Origin: Marivibrio sp040218065 | GTDB taxonomy: Bacteria; Pseudomonadota; Alphaproteobacteria; UBA8366; Aestuariispiraceae | NCBI RefSeq assembly: GCF_040218065.1 | Contig: NZ_JAVJQE010000001.1 | Location: forward strand, 62,001 to 126,000 | Reading direction: 5' to 3' | Length of the DNA stretch: 64,000 bases | In this document: positions 15,475 through 24,345 of the stretch, piece after piece | Layout: every line of letters starts with the position of its first letter | How positions within the stretch are numbered: position 1 is the stretch's first letter | Made by a program: the position numbers and the translations under genes | The notes under the pieces: generated by a model | Database searches by the model: none | What the model saw: only the letters and a program-made list of their open reading frames with translations | Told to the model about the DNA's origin: nothing

Positions 15475-16880
15475 CCGTCGTTCCAGATCGGCCGGTGGGC
15501 GTCGAGCGCGACCGGCGGGCGGGTCCAGCCGACGCGGGCGTCGCTCAACCGCACGGCGTGGCGCACGGCGCTTACCCGGCCGAAGGGGCTGTCGGTCTCC
15601 TCCAGGAAGCGCGCGACGTCGGCGCGGCTGGGATCGGGAACGGCGAAGCCTTCCGGCGGGCGGCCCAGGCCTCGCAACAGACCGCCGACGCCGGCCAGCG
15701 AGACGCGCACGCGCCAACTCCCGCCCTCGACCGCCCGGCGCAGCAGCGCCGCCTCGATCCCGAAGGCGAGCAGCGCGCCGGCGCCGTGATCCAGCGCCTG
15801 CGCCGGCAAGGCCCTCGGCCGGTCTTCGCCCGCCGCCTCGGCTTCCGCCGCGTTGAAGCCCGTCGCCGTCTGGACCAGCGAATCGAAGCCGCGCCGCCCG
15901 GCCCACGGGCCTGAGAAGCCGTAGGCCGACAGCTCGGCGTAGATCAGACCCGGGCGCCGGGCGGCCAAGTCCGGCGCCCCCAAGCCGCGCGCGGCGAGCG
16001 CGCCGGGGCGATAGCTTTGCAGCACGACGTCCGCGCCCTCGACGAGCTCCAGGAACGTCGCGCGGTCGGACGCGTCGCGCAGGTCCAACTGCGCCGCCCG
16101 CTTGCCCCGTCCGGTGTCGAGATCAAGCGCGGGCAGGGCCGGAAGATGCGCCGCCGTGATCCGCAGCGCGTCCATCCCGTAGGCGGCGAGCGTGCGCGCG
16201 GCGACCGGCCCGGCGATAACGTGGGTCAGGTCGAGCAGCCGCAGACCCGCCAACGGACGCTCTCCCGTTCGGCCGGCCGGCGCGGGCGGAAGCGGCGTCC
16301 CCGGCGCGTCGCCGATGCGCTCGACCGCGACGACGGGCGCGCTCGCCGCGGCGGCGCCGGGTGCGCTCGCGTCCCAGCTGTCGAAGGAGCGCAGGGCGGC
16401 GGCGACGGCCCCGGCGGCCGCGGCGGCGGCCTCGACCTCCGTTGCGCGGCGGGTCTTTAGAGCGCGGGCGACGGCCTCGCGGTCGTCGGCGCAGCCTAAC
16501 AGCGTGACCAGCGCGCGCCGGTGGTGCGGGAAATTCGTATGGACGCGGAGATGGCCGTCGACCGTCGCGTAGAGGCCGGCGATCGGATCCCACAAGTCGC
16601 CAGGCGGCGCGCCGTCCAGATGCAGGTGACGCTCGCTGCGGAATTCGGCTGCGGCGTGCGCGCCGTCGACGCAGACGCGGCTTTCCGGGCCGCCGCGCGC
16701 GGCGTGAACGGCGGCCGCGCCGGCGCCGGCAAGCGCCAGCGACAGGCGGGCCAACCGGGTGACGGCGAAGCTGGACGGGAGCGCGTGATCCGTCCCCTCC
16801 AAAGCGATCGGCGGCAAGCGCGTCGGGTCCAGGCCGACCGCGCGCCACAAGCGCTCAAGAGCCTCCGGCGGCGCGCTCAC
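15471..16880 (-). CDS. CoA-transferase family III (CaiB/BaiF) protein
   Basis: The 469-residue product belongs to the class III CoA-transferases, with the characteristic LRLLDLTHVIAGPVAARTLAAYG, DVVLQSYRPGALAARGLG and LIYAELSAYGFSGPW. The family transfers CoA between carboxylic acids through an aspartyl intermediate. The N-terminal ~200 residues are divergent and Ala-rich. Its GTG start overlaps the stop of the MFS gene upstream (GTGA), so the two form a coupled pair that may import and activate a carboxylate. The substrate cannot be inferred. Confidence 0.85.
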   Translation of the reverse strand: MSAPPEALERLWRAVGLDPTRLPPIALEGTDHALPSSFAVTRLARLSLALAGAGAAAVHAARGGPESRVCVDGAHAAAEFRSERHLHLDGAPPGDLWDPIAGLYATVDGHLRVHTNFPHHRRALVTLLGCADDREAVARALKTRRATEVEAAAAAAGAVAAALRSFDSWDASAPGAAAASAPVVAVERIGDAPGTPLPPAPAGRTGERPLAGLRLLDLTHVIAGPVAARTLAAYGMDALRITAAHLPALPALDLDTGRGKRAAQLDLRDASDRATFLELVEGADVVLQSYRPGALAARGLGAPDLAARRPGLIYAELSAYGFSGPWAGRRGFDSLVQTATGFNAAEAEAAGEDRPRALPAQALDHGAGALLAFGIEAALLRRAVEGGSWRVRVSLAGVGGLLRGLGRPPEGFAVPDPSRADVARFLEETDSPFGRVSAVRHAVRLSDARVGWTRPPVALDAHRPIWNDG

Positions 16881-18088
16881 GGTTCCCCCCGGTCGCGCCG
16901 ACGGGCGCCGCGCACGGCGACGAACTCCAGCGCGAGCCCAAGCGCGGGGGCGGCCAGGGCCAGTTGGAAGAGTAGGTGATAGTCGTGGCGCAGATCGAAG
17001 ACCCAGGCCAACAGATAGGCGCCGACCGCCTGGCCGACGGCGAACCCCGCCGTCGCCTTACCCCAGGCGGCCGCTTTGGCGGCCTCGGTCTCGCCGGAAA
17101 GCTCGCGCACCCGCCCCAACGTCACGGGAACCAAGCCCGGCGTCAGCATGCCCCCGATCACGGCGGAGGCCGCTATGGCCGCGGGATGGGCGGACAGCAG
17201 CAACAGCGCGACCACCGCCGCCTCCAGGGCGACCACCCAGCGCAGCGCAGCCGCGAAACCGATCCTATCGGCGAGCCGACCGGTCGCCATCGGCCCGATC
17301 AACGCGCCCACTCCGAACAGCGTCCAGATCAACGCGCCCTGCGCCAATCCCCGTTCCAGGCCGCGAGCGACGTAATCGACGAGAAAGACCATGTGCGGCA
17401 CCAGCCCGAAGGCGCACAGGCCGTAGAGGATGGTGACAGCCTTCAACGCCCGCGCGAGCGCCCGGCCGTCCGGCGCGCCGGCCCCCGACGCGACGGGCGC
17501 GCGGGCGGGCGCGAGGCGTGCGTCGTCAGCCAACGGCCAGGCGGCGAGCGTTATCATCAGCGACAATCCGCCGAGCGCGAGCCAGGCCGTCGTCAGCCCG
17601 ATCCCGATCAGCCAGGGGAGCGCCGCGCCGGAGAACACGATGCCGATCCCGACGCCCGTGAACATCAATCCGCCGGCGCGCCCGCGCTTCTCCGCCGGGG
17701 TCTGCAGCATGACGAGGCTCGAGGCGGCGACCATCACCGCGCCGCCGGCGAAGCCGGACAGCAGCCGCCAGACGAAAAACCATTCGAAGCCGAGCGGCCA
17801 GGCGCAGGCGATCAGGCTCGCCGCCGCCAGGCCCATCATCGCGCGCGTCGACCAGCCCGGCCCCAATCGGCGCATCACCCGCGCGCCGCCGAGCGCCCCC
17901 AGCAGATAGCCGGCGAGATTGGCCGCCCCCAGATACGCCGCCGCCGAGGGCGCGAACCATCCGCCGTCGACCAACGCCGGCAACAGGGGCGTGTAGGCGA
18001 AGCGCGCCAAGCCGATCCCGACCAGACTGGCCGATAGACCGGCCAGCGCGGCGAGCCGGGCGGCGGAGCGAGGCGGGAGGTCGGTCAC
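16877..18088 (-). CDS. YbfB/YjiJ-type MFS transporter
   Basis: A 403-residue, roughly 12-helix major facilitator. GIGLARFAYTPLLPALVDGGWF near the N-terminus followed by AAYLGAANLAGYLLGALGG is typical of the YbfB/YjiJ subgroup of MFS permeases. The start is GTG at 18088, giving normal topology; the open frame upstream to 18451 has no hydrophobic or conserved sequence. It is translationally coupled to the CoA-transferase gene. Substrates of this subgroup are generally not known. Confidence 0.82.
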   Translation of the reverse strand: MTDLPPRSAARLAALAGLSASLVGIGLARFAYTPLLPALVDGGWFAPSAAAYLGAANLAGYLLGALGGARVMRRLGPGWSTRAMMGLAAASLIACAWPLGFEWFFVWRLLSGFAGGAVMVAASSLVMLQTPAEKRGRAGGLMFTGVGIGIVFSGAALPWLIGIGLTTAWLALGGLSLMITLAAWPLADDARLAPARAPVASGAGAPDGRALARALKAVTILYGLCAFGLVPHMVFLVDYVARGLERGLAQGALIWTLFGVGALIGPMATGRLADRIGFAAALRWVVALEAAVVALLLLSAHPAAIAASAVIGGMLTPGLVPVTLGRVRELSGETEAAKAAAWGKATAGFAVGQAVGAYLLAWVFDLRHDYHLLFQLALAAPALGLALEFVAVRGARRRDRGEP

Positions 18089-18487
18089 GGGCGGCTTGCG
18101 TCCTATCGGCAGCGGCGGGGAGGGCGAACGCGAGGCCGTGAGTATTTCATCGCAGCGGCCGGCCGAAAAGCCGGCGCTCCGCCCATGTGAGAGGCGCGCC
18201 GGCGTGCGATGGGGCCGACGCTGCCGAAGAGCCGGGAGCGGGCGTCGACCCACCGAGGTCAAGAGGAGCCGGCGAGGATGCGCGCTGGCCTGACCGTCCT
18301 TCGCGATCTGATCGACGAGAGACGCGACAAGCGCGTCGGCAGAGCGGTCCGCGCCCGCCTTGACGACCAGGCGGGCCGCTCGGCGACCCGCGCCGAGGCA
18401 AGGGGCGGCGGCTCGCGTCCGCGGCGGTGGACGGCGCCCGATTTCCCGCACCTCAGTGTGTGATCCGGCCGGGGTGCGGCCCCGGTC
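18089..18487. other. 399-bp intergenic stretch without a supported gene
   Basis: I see no recognisable gene. Several frames are open only because of high GC. A GC-rich hairpin CCGGGG-TGCGG-CCCCGG lies at the right end (about 18470-18486), just past the stop of the PAS_5 gene, and may end that transcript. A short plus-strand ORF at 18278-18463 (61 codons) is possible but Arg-rich and unsupported. Confidence 0.5.
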
Positions 18488-19390
18488 CTAGAAGGCCGTT
18501 CGCGCCGCCCGCCCCGCTTTGGCTTTCGCCAACAAGGTCCGATAGGCATGCGCGTTCGGCCCGTTCGGCGCGTCCAGCAGGCGCTGCTCCAATTGTTCCG
18601 CCACCCGTTCGAGATAGCGTTCGGGAGGCAGGGCGCGGAACGCGTCCGCGATGTCTGCGAGATCCGCGGCGGTGCGCGCGGTCGCACTCAGATGATCGCC
18701 GATCGCGGCGAAACGCTCCGCCGTCTCAGGCGTGAGCGCGGCGGCGGAAGCCTCGGCCGCGGCGGAATCGACGACGGATTGCAACGCGTCGACGCGTCGG
18801 GTGAAGGGGGGCGGCGCCGGCTCGACCGGCTCGGCTGCGTCGGCGAACGGATCGGTTCCGGCGGCCAGCGGCCTGGCGTCGAGCGGGCTGGCGCGTCGCT
18901 CCTGCGCCAGCGGCTCGGCGAACAGCAGGACGTGCTGCGCGCCGCCTTCGGCGCGCAAGGGCAGAAGCAACGCCCCGCGCTCCGGCGCTCCGTCGATCGT
19001 GAAGAACAGCGGCGCGGCGTCGCGCAGAGTGCGGCGCAGCAAGGTGGCGAAGGCCTGCTCCGCCGCCGCGTCTCGAAGCGCGCCGGACAGCCGTCGACCG
19101 GTGAGATCGCAGCCCAGCGCGGCGACGAGCGCGACGCCGAACAGCCGGCAGCGGAACTCCGTCAGCGGATCCTCCGGCGCGCCGGCCGGTTCGAAGACCG
19201 CGAGACGGCCTGCCGCCCCGGGACCGAGGACGGTCAGATCGAAATCCGCGCGGGTCGCGCCGGCGTCGCGGCGCGCCAAGCGACGCCACCGCTCGACGAG
19301 CGCCGCGCTGTCTGGGTAGCGTTCAGCGTCGGCCGTTGCGGGATCGTTCCAGGCGGTCAGGCGCGCCGGGCCGGCGGTCAATCCGATCAT
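18488..19390 (-). CDS. PAS_5 domain protein, unknown function
   Basis: The 300-residue protein has an N-terminal PAS_5-like domain (about residues 22-160): YPDSAALVERWRRLARRD, a short ADFD segment, EFRCRLFGVALVAALGCDLTG and HVLLFAEPL. A poorly conserved linker and an alpha-helical C-terminal half follow. No output domain is recognised. Its ATG overlaps the stop of the histidine kinase gene (ATGA), so it is coupled to that kinase and may be a partner or modulator. PAS_5 proteins are common in Rhodospirillales. Confidence 0.7.
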   Translation of the reverse strand: MIGLTAGPARLTAWNDPATADAERYPDSAALVERWRRLARRDAGATRADFDLTVLGPGAAGRLAVFEPAGAPEDPLTEFRCRLFGVALVAALGCDLTGRRLSGALRDAAAEQAFATLLRRTLRDAAPLFFTIDGAPERGALLLPLRAEGGAQHVLLFAEPLAQERRASPLDARPLAAGTDPFADAAEPVEPAPPPFTRRVDALQSVVDSAAAEASAAALTPETAERFAAIGDHLSATARTAADLADIADAFRALPPERYLERVAEQLEQRLLDAPNGPNAHAYRTLLAKAKAGRAARTAF

Positions 19391-21075
19391 TGGGTCTCTC
19401 CGGGCTTGCGGGGGGAGGGCGCGGGGTCCTCGACCGAGCGCGCGGGCTCGACCAGGGGTGCGGGGGCGGCGGGATCGACGATCTCGCGCTCGACGGGCAC
19501 CGCGAGGCCGAGGCGGGCTCCGCGTTCCCGCTCGCGATCGACATAGAGAAACCCGCCGTGAAGCTTTGCGATTTCGGAACAGACGTACAGGCCGAGCCCG
19601 ATTCCCTTGTTCTGGGCGCGGGTTTCGTCCTCACCGCTGCGCACGAAGGGTACGCCGAAGGTCGAGACGATCTCCTCCGGAATGATGGGGCCGTCATTCT
19701 CGACGTAAAGGATCAACGCATCCCTGGTTCGGGCCGCTCCGGCGGTCACGCTGTCGCCCGCGCCGTAGCGCAGAGCGTTGGCGAACAGGTTCGTCCAGGC
19801 TTGGCGCATGAGGTTGGGGTCGGCGTCCAGAACGAGGGTTTCCGGCACGTCCAGGACGAGACGCGGCGGCGCGTCGACCGCCGCGCCGGAGCGCCGCCAC
19901 ACCTCCTCGATCACCGGTCGAACGCGAAACGGCTCGGGCGTCATCGGGATGCGTCCCAGATCGAAGCGCGACGCGTTGAGGACAGAGTCCACGATTTCTT
20001 TTAGGCTTCGACCGCTCGCCAGGATGTCGTGCAGATACCCTTGGATCTTGTCGGGGCCGGCGTCCTGCGGCGCGGCGTCTCCCGCCAGGGCGAGGCCGAG
20101 CTCCGAGAATCCGATGATGGCGTTAAGCGGCGTGCGCAGCTCGTGGCTCATCATCGCCAGGAACCGGTTCTTGGCTTCAATCGCGGTGTGCTGGGCGGCC
20201 AGCTCCTGCTCCAACGTCGTGATCCGCGCGGCTTCGTCGGTGACGAGTTCGACGTCCCCCACCAGCACCGCGCCCCCCGACCCGGCGTCGAGCCGGCCGC
20301 GGAAGCGGAGCAGCCGTGCGTCTTGGCCGGCCACATGACTGAAGGCGCGTCCGAACTGGACGGCTTCGTGCATCGCGGCGACGACGGCCGGTCCGTCCTT
20401 CGGGTCGAGCGCCGCCATCAACGCGCTCAGGTCGATCGCCTCGTCCAACGTCCCGGCGCCTGAAAGCGCCAGCGTGCGCCGCGCCTCCGGCGAAAGCCAG
20501 AGGCGGCCGGTCTCCGGGGTGAAGCGCCAGAAGCCGCGGCCCGTCTCCCGCTCGGCCGTTCGCACGGCGTCCACGTAGTCCGCCAGCGCCTGTCGCTGCG
20601 CGCGCTCCTGGGTGATGTCGCGTTCGAAGGCGGCGTAGATCATTCGCGCGCCGTCCCGGCCGACCGGGATCATCTCGACCGAGACCCAGTAGGGGCGCCC
20701 GGCGCGGTCGCGGTTGCATAGCTCGAAGGAGGCGGAGGGTCCGGCCTCCAGCGCGGCGCGAACGCGATCGAGCGTGGCTCGATCCGTCTCCGCGCTTTGG
20801 AACATTTTAGGGCTGGCGCCTTTGAGTTCATCCGCTGTGTAGCCCGTCATCTCGCAGAAGCCCTGGTTGGCGTAGAGGATGCTGCAGGCGTGATCGGCCG
20901 CCGAATCGACGGCGCAGATCAGGACGCCCAGCTCCGAATTGTCGGCCAGGGCCTTCACGTCGGGGGAGGACCAGCGGACGGTCTCGCCGGGCGTCGCGTT
21001 CGCCGGGCGGGCCGGGGTTGAGGCGCGGGCGTCGGCGTCGCCGCCGCAGGTCTGATGGTCGTCGGGCAGCCACAT
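19387..21075 (-). CDS. PAS-domain sensor histidine kinase (soluble)
   Basis: The 562-residue protein has no membrane segments. Its N-terminal PAS (about 40-155) has ILYANQGFCEMTGYTADELKG and ends in FERDITQERAQ; a second PAS-like region spans about 170-280. HisKA follows, with phospho-acceptor H311 in MMSHELRTPLNAIIGF, then an HATPase_c domain with NLFANALRYG, VENDGPIIP and NKGIGLGLYVCSEIAKLHGG. It autophosphorylates in response to an unknown cytoplasmic cue. No response regulator is adjacent; it is followed by the PAS_5 gene. ATG 21075 was preferred over an upstream in-frame start at 21120 because conserved sequence begins later. Confidence 0.88.
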   Translation of the reverse strand: MWLPDDHQTCGGDADARASTPARPANATPGETVRWSSPDVKALADNSELGVLICAVDSAADHACSILYANQGFCEMTGYTADELKGASPKMFQSAETDRATLDRVRAALEAGPSASFELCNRDRAGRPYWVSVEMIPVGRDGARMIYAAFERDITQERAQRQALADYVDAVRTAERETGRGFWRFTPETGRLWLSPEARRTLALSGAGTLDEAIDLSALMAALDPKDGPAVVAAMHEAVQFGRAFSHVAGQDARLLRFRGRLDAGSGGAVLVGDVELVTDEAARITTLEQELAAQHTAIEAKNRFLAMMSHELRTPLNAIIGFSELGLALAGDAAPQDAGPDKIQGYLHDILASGRSLKEIVDSVLNASRFDLGRIPMTPEPFRVRPVIEEVWRRSGAAVDAPPRLVLDVPETLVLDADPNLMRQAWTNLFANALRYGAGDSVTAGAARTRDALILYVENDGPIIPEEIVSTFGVPFVRSGEDETRAQNKGIGLGLYVCSEIAKLHGGFLYVDRERERGARLGLAVPVEREIVDPAAPAPLVEPARSVEDPAPSPRKPGETQ

Positions 21076-21134
21076 GGCCTGTCTCCTTAGGGTCGATCGG
21101 TCGGGTCGGGCCACGCTCACGCGACGCGGCGGCG

Positions 21135-21165
21135 GGGTCGGCCGCGCCTCCCGAAGGGCCGACCC
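21135..21165 (-). terminator. Possible hairpin terminator after the chemoreceptor gene
   Basis: GGGTCGGCC (21135-21143) pairs perfectly with GGCCGACCC (21157-21165) across a 13-nt loop. It lies about 20 bp beyond the MCP stop codon in the direction of transcription. No U-tract follows, so it may act only as an mRNA-end stabiliser. Confidence 0.4.
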
Positions 21166-21185
21166 GCCTTGGCGTCGGTCTCCGC

Positions 21186-22691
21186 TCAGGTCTCGGCGAT
21201 TTCGCCCAGGAACTTGTCCACTTCGGACGAGAGCGTCTCGGCCTGGGTCGAGAGTTCGCCGGCGGCGGTCAGGGTCTCAGAGGCCGCTTCGCCGGTCTCG
21301 TTCGAGGCCTGGTGCACGCCGGAGATGTTGGTGGTCACCTCCTTGGTGGCGGCGCTTTGCTGTTCGACAGCGGCCGAGATTCCGCCGGAGATCTCCTTGA
21401 TTTCGTCGATCGTCTCGGAGATCGAGCCGATGGCGTCCGCGGCCTTGGCGCTGGCGCTCTGCACGCCCTTGATCTGGCGGCCGATCTCCTCGGTCGCCTT
21501 GGCGGTCTGGTTGGCCAGCGACTTCACCTCGTTGGCGACGACCGAGAACCCCTTGCCGGCCTCGCCCGCGCGGGCGGCCTCGATCGTCGCGTTCAGGGCC
21601 AGAAGGTTGGTCTGGCCGGCGATGTCGTTGATCAGGTCGATCACCTCGCCGATCTCGTTGGAGGAGGTCTGCAATTCCTCCACCTGCCGCTTGGACTGGG
21701 CGGCGCGCTCGACCGCCTGTTCGGCGATCTCGCTGGAGCGCGAGACCTGCCGGTTGATCTCGTCGACTGATTGGGCGAGCTCCTCCGAGGCGGCCGCGAC
21801 GGTGGAGGCCTGTGTGTTCGTCTCCTCCGCGCCCGAGGCCATGGTCTCGGAGGTCGAGCGCATCTGCGTCGCGGCCGAGGCGACGCTGTCGACGGCCGAT
21901 TTCACCGTCGTCTCGAAACTGTCGACCATCTTCACCTGCCGGGTGACGACCGACCAGGTGAGCAGCGCGGCCGCATACTCTCCCTCGCCGTCCTCAATGG
22001 CCGAGATTTTGAGCTCCAGCGTCTCGTCGCCGAGCTTGATGCGCGCGGTGTGCGGCAGGTTCGACGGATCGCTCAGCATGGTGCGCTGGCGCTGCGGCGT
22101 TTTGTGGAAGACGTCGATGGTGGAGCCGACGAGCTCCTCCGGCTTTATCGGCAGAAGGTGCTGAAGCTCGCCGAGCGTCTCGAGCGTCGCGTCGTTGGCG
22201 TAGGTGATCGTGAAATCGGCGCTGTCGCACATCATCGCGTTGATCGGCATCTGATCCAGCATGCGACGCTGCATCTTGGCCTCGCGCTCCAGCTTCTTCT
22301 GCTCGGTGACCAGCGACCAGGTGACCATCGGGGCGATGTAGCGGCCCTGCGCGTCGCGCACCGCCGAGACCAACAAGTCCAACTTCTCGCCGCCGATCTC
22401 GATCAGCGCGCGGTGCGGCAGGTTGCGCTCGTCGCGCAGCATCTGACGCTGGTGCTCTGGGACTTTGTGGAAGATGTCGATGGTGGAGCCGACGAGCTCG
22501 TCGGCCTTGATCGGCATCACGTGCTCGATCTTGCGCAGCGTCTCGATCGTCGCGGCGTTGGCGTAGGTGATCTCGAAATTATCAAGGTCGCACATCATGA
22601 CGTTGATCGGCATGTCGTCGACCATCGCCTTGAAATCGGCGCCTCCAAGCGCGTCCGTATTCGGCTCGTTGTTCTTAAGTAAAGACAGCAT
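21186..22691 (-). CDS. Soluble methyl-accepting chemotaxis protein with two tandem PAS domains
   Basis: This 501-residue cytoplasmic chemoreceptor lacks transmembrane helices. Two tandem PAS domains (about 25-125 and 140-240) are clearly duplicated: MPINVMMCD...ITYANAATIETL and MPINAMMCD...ITYANDATLETL, each ending in a TW[S]xVT motif. The conserved signalling tip includes INDIAGQTNLLALNATIEAA and GKGFSVVANEVKSLA. It would couple an internal cue to CheA/CheW. ATG 22691 has GGGAG 8 nt upstream. The open frame continues to 22832, but an in-frame ATG at 22757 has no Shine-Dalgarno sequence. Confidence 0.9.
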   Translation of the reverse strand: MLSLLKNNEPNTDALGGADFKAMVDDMPINVMMCDLDNFEITYANAATIETLRKIEHVMPIKADELVGSTIDIFHKVPEHQRQMLRDERNLPHRALIEIGGEKLDLLVSAVRDAQGRYIAPMVTWSLVTEQKKLEREAKMQRRMLDQMPINAMMCDSADFTITYANDATLETLGELQHLLPIKPEELVGSTIDVFHKTPQRQRTMLSDPSNLPHTARIKLGDETLELKISAIEDGEGEYAAALLTWSVVTRQVKMVDSFETTVKSAVDSVASAATQMRSTSETMASGAEETNTQASTVAAASEELAQSVDEINRQVSRSSEIAEQAVERAAQSKRQVEELQTSSNEIGEVIDLINDIAGQTNLLALNATIEAARAGEAGKGFSVVANEVKSLANQTAKATEEIGRQIKGVQSASAKAADAIGSISETIDEIKEISGGISAAVEQQSAATKEVTTNISGVHQASNETGEAASETLTAAGELSTQAETLSSEVDKFLGEIAET

Positions 22692-22797
22692 CGCATCGGC
22701 TCCCTGTAGTCCTGTATGTACGGAACTAAGTTCGGCAGCCGAAAGGAGATGGATCATGCGAAACGGGAAATTTGCCTCGGGTTTGTGTTTATTACCG

Positions 22798-22824
22798 TAA
22801 TCGGCCTCTGGATATTTACCGTTT
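22798..22824 (-). promoter_or_regulatory. Candidate promoter of the chemoreceptor gene (sigma-28-like)
   Basis: Reading the minus strand, CAAA lies 16 nt before GCCGATTA, which matches 7 of 8 positions of the flagellar sigma -10 box GCCGATAA. It sits about 107 nt upstream of the MCP start in an unusually AT-rich stretch for this genome. The -35 half is weak, so this is suggestive only. Confidence 0.3.
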
Positions 22825-22836
22825 TGTATCAATATA

Positions 22837-22861
22837 GCCGCTTGTTTTTGCGGCGAAAAAC
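22837..22861 (-). terminator. Weak terminator-like hairpin after livF
   Basis: GCCGC (22837-22841) pairs with GCGGC (22850-22854) just past the livF stop. An alternative GTTTTT/AAAAAC pairing overlaps it. In the minus-strand RNA the stem is followed by UAUAUU. The stem is short, so confidence is low. Confidence 0.35.
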
Positions 22862-22865
22862 ATCG

Positions 22866-23588
22866 TCACCGACCGACACCCACATACCGCTGAAGTTTTT
22901 CCGGATGCAACCGCAGGTCGCTTGCAGCGACTTCGTCGACGCTGCGGCCGTTCTCGACGAAGACGACACGGTCGGCGATCTCCAACACCGCCTCGACGCG
23001 CTGCTCGACCAGCAGCACCGCGACGCCGCGGTCCTTCAGCGCGGTCGTCACCTCGCGGATGCGCGCGATCATCGAGGGCATGAGGCCCTCCGTCGGCTCG
23101 TCGAGAAGCAGCACCGTCGGCTCCAGGCACAGCGCGCGCGCGATGGCGAGCATTTGCTGCTCCCCGCCGGACAGCGTCCCCGCCCGCTGCTGCAGCCTTT
23201 CGCGAAGTTGGGGAAAAAGATCGAGCGCCTTGGCGCGCCGCTCGGCCGCCGAGCCGCCGCGGCCCGCCTTGTCCCCGGCCATGAGGCCGATCTCCAAATT
23301 CTCCGCGACGGAGAGCTCGGCGAACAGCCGCCGGCCTTGCGGTACGTAGCCGAGCCCGTGCAGCGGCGCCTGTTCCGCCGGAAGGGTCGCGATCTCGGCG
23401 CCGTCGACCATCACCCGGCCCGCGCTCGGCTTCACCAGGCCCATGATCGCTTTGAGGGCCGTGGTCTTGCCGGCGCCGTTGCGCCCCAAAAGGCATAGGA
23501 TCTCGCCCGCCTCGACGCTGAGCGAGAAATCCCGCAACACCCGCGTCGCCCCGTAGCCGGCGGCCAGCCCTTCGACGCGCAGTCCCAT
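22866..23588 (-). CDS. livF: Branched-chain amino acid/amide ABC transporter ATPase LivF
   Basis: The 240-residue ATPase has Walker A GRNGAGKTT, signature LSGGEQQMLAIARAL and Walker B LLLDEPTEGLMP, with the LivF-type C-terminus. It energises import together with LivG for the LivHM channel encoded upstream. It is last in the five-gene minus-strand operon SBP-livH-livM-livG-livF and starts 4 nt after the livG stop. The ligand of the HAAT system is set by the binding protein and is not certain. Confidence 0.92.
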   Translation of the reverse strand: MGLRVEGLAAGYGATRVLRDFSLSVEAGEILCLLGRNGAGKTTALKAIMGLVKPSAGRVMVDGAEIATLPAEQAPLHGLGYVPQGRRLFAELSVAENLEIGLMAGDKAGRGGSAAERRAKALDLFPQLRERLQQRAGTLSGGEQQMLAIARALCLEPTVLLLDEPTEGLMPSMIARIREVTTALKDRGVAVLLVEQRVEAVLEIADRVVFVENGRSVDEVAASDLRLHPEKLQRYVGVGR

Positions 23589-23592
23589 CGCC

Positions 23593-24345
23593 TCACCCCC
23601 CCAGATAAGCGCGCTGCACCGCGTCGTCCGCCCTGATCTCCTCGGGCGCGCCTTCGGCCAGGACGCGCCCGCGGTCCAGCACGGTGATGCGCTCGGCCAG
23701 CCCCATGACGACGTGCATGTTGTGCTCGATCAGCAGCACGGTGCTTTCTTGCGCGATCTCGCGCACGAGATCGATGAAGGCGGCGATCTCTTCGTCCGAC
23801 AGGCCTTGGGTGGGCTCGTCCAGGATCAGCAGACGCGGCGCGAGGCCGAGGCCCATCGCGACCTCCAGCAGCCTCTGATGCCCGTAGCTGAGGTTCCCGG
23901 CCGCCTCCTCGGCGCGCTCGGCCAGACCGACGCGGGCCAGCGCCTCGTCGGCGAGCGCGCGCAGCTCCGCCTCCGGCGGACCGATCAGACCCTTGGTGAG
24001 GCGGCGTTGAGCCGCCAGCATCACATTCTCACGCGCGCTCATCGCCTTGAAGATCGAGGTGATCTGGAACGTGTAGGCGATGCCGCGGGCGACGCGTTGA
24101 TGCGCCTTCAGCCGGCTGACGTCCTGGCCGGCGAAGGTGACCCGGCCGGCGCTGGGCCGAATGCGCCCGGACAGCAGGCTGACGAATGTGGTCTTGCCGG
24201 CGCCGTTCGGGCCGATGATGGCGCGGATCTCGCCGGTCGGCAGTTGGAAGTCGACGTCGTCGACCGCCGTCAGGCCGCCGAAGTGACGGGTCAGACCCCG
24301 GGTCTCCAGCAGCAACGGCGCCGCCTCCTCTTCTACGGCAGCCAT
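23593..24345 (-). CDS. livG: Branched-chain amino acid/amide ABC transporter ATPase LivG
   Basis: The 250-residue ATPase shows Walker A GPNGAGKTT, the LivG-type AYTFQITSIFKAMSARENVMLA, signature LSYGHQRLLEVAMGL and Walker B LLILDEPTQGLSDEE. ATG 24345 lies inside the end of livM (13-bp overlap), consistent with coupled translation. The long open frame continuing to 25317 is just antisense-side openness over livM. Confidence 0.92.
   Translation of the reverse strand: MAAVEEEAAPLLLETRGLTRHFGGLTAVDDVDFQLPTGEIRAIIGPNGAGKTTFVSLLSGRIRPSAGRVTFAGQDVSRLKAHQRVARGIAYTFQITSIFKAMSARENVMLAAQRRLTKGLIGPPEAELRALADEALARVGLAERAEEAAGNLSYGHQRLLEVAMGLGLAPRLLILDEPTQGLSDEEIAAFIDLVREIAQESTVLLIEHNMHVVMGLAERITVLDRGRVLAEGAPEEIRADDAVQRAYLGG

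Noticed and set aside
18278..18463. 61-codon plus-strand ORF in the MFS/PAS_5 gap
   Set aside because: Arg-rich, with a poorly placed ribosome-binding site and no recognisable motif; indistinguishable from chance openness.
19387..21075. LOV photoreceptor domain in the histidine kinase
   Set aside because: The PAS resembles LOV around YANQGFCEMTGY, but the flavin-adduct motif (GRNCRFLQ-type cysteine) is replaced by GASPKMFQS.
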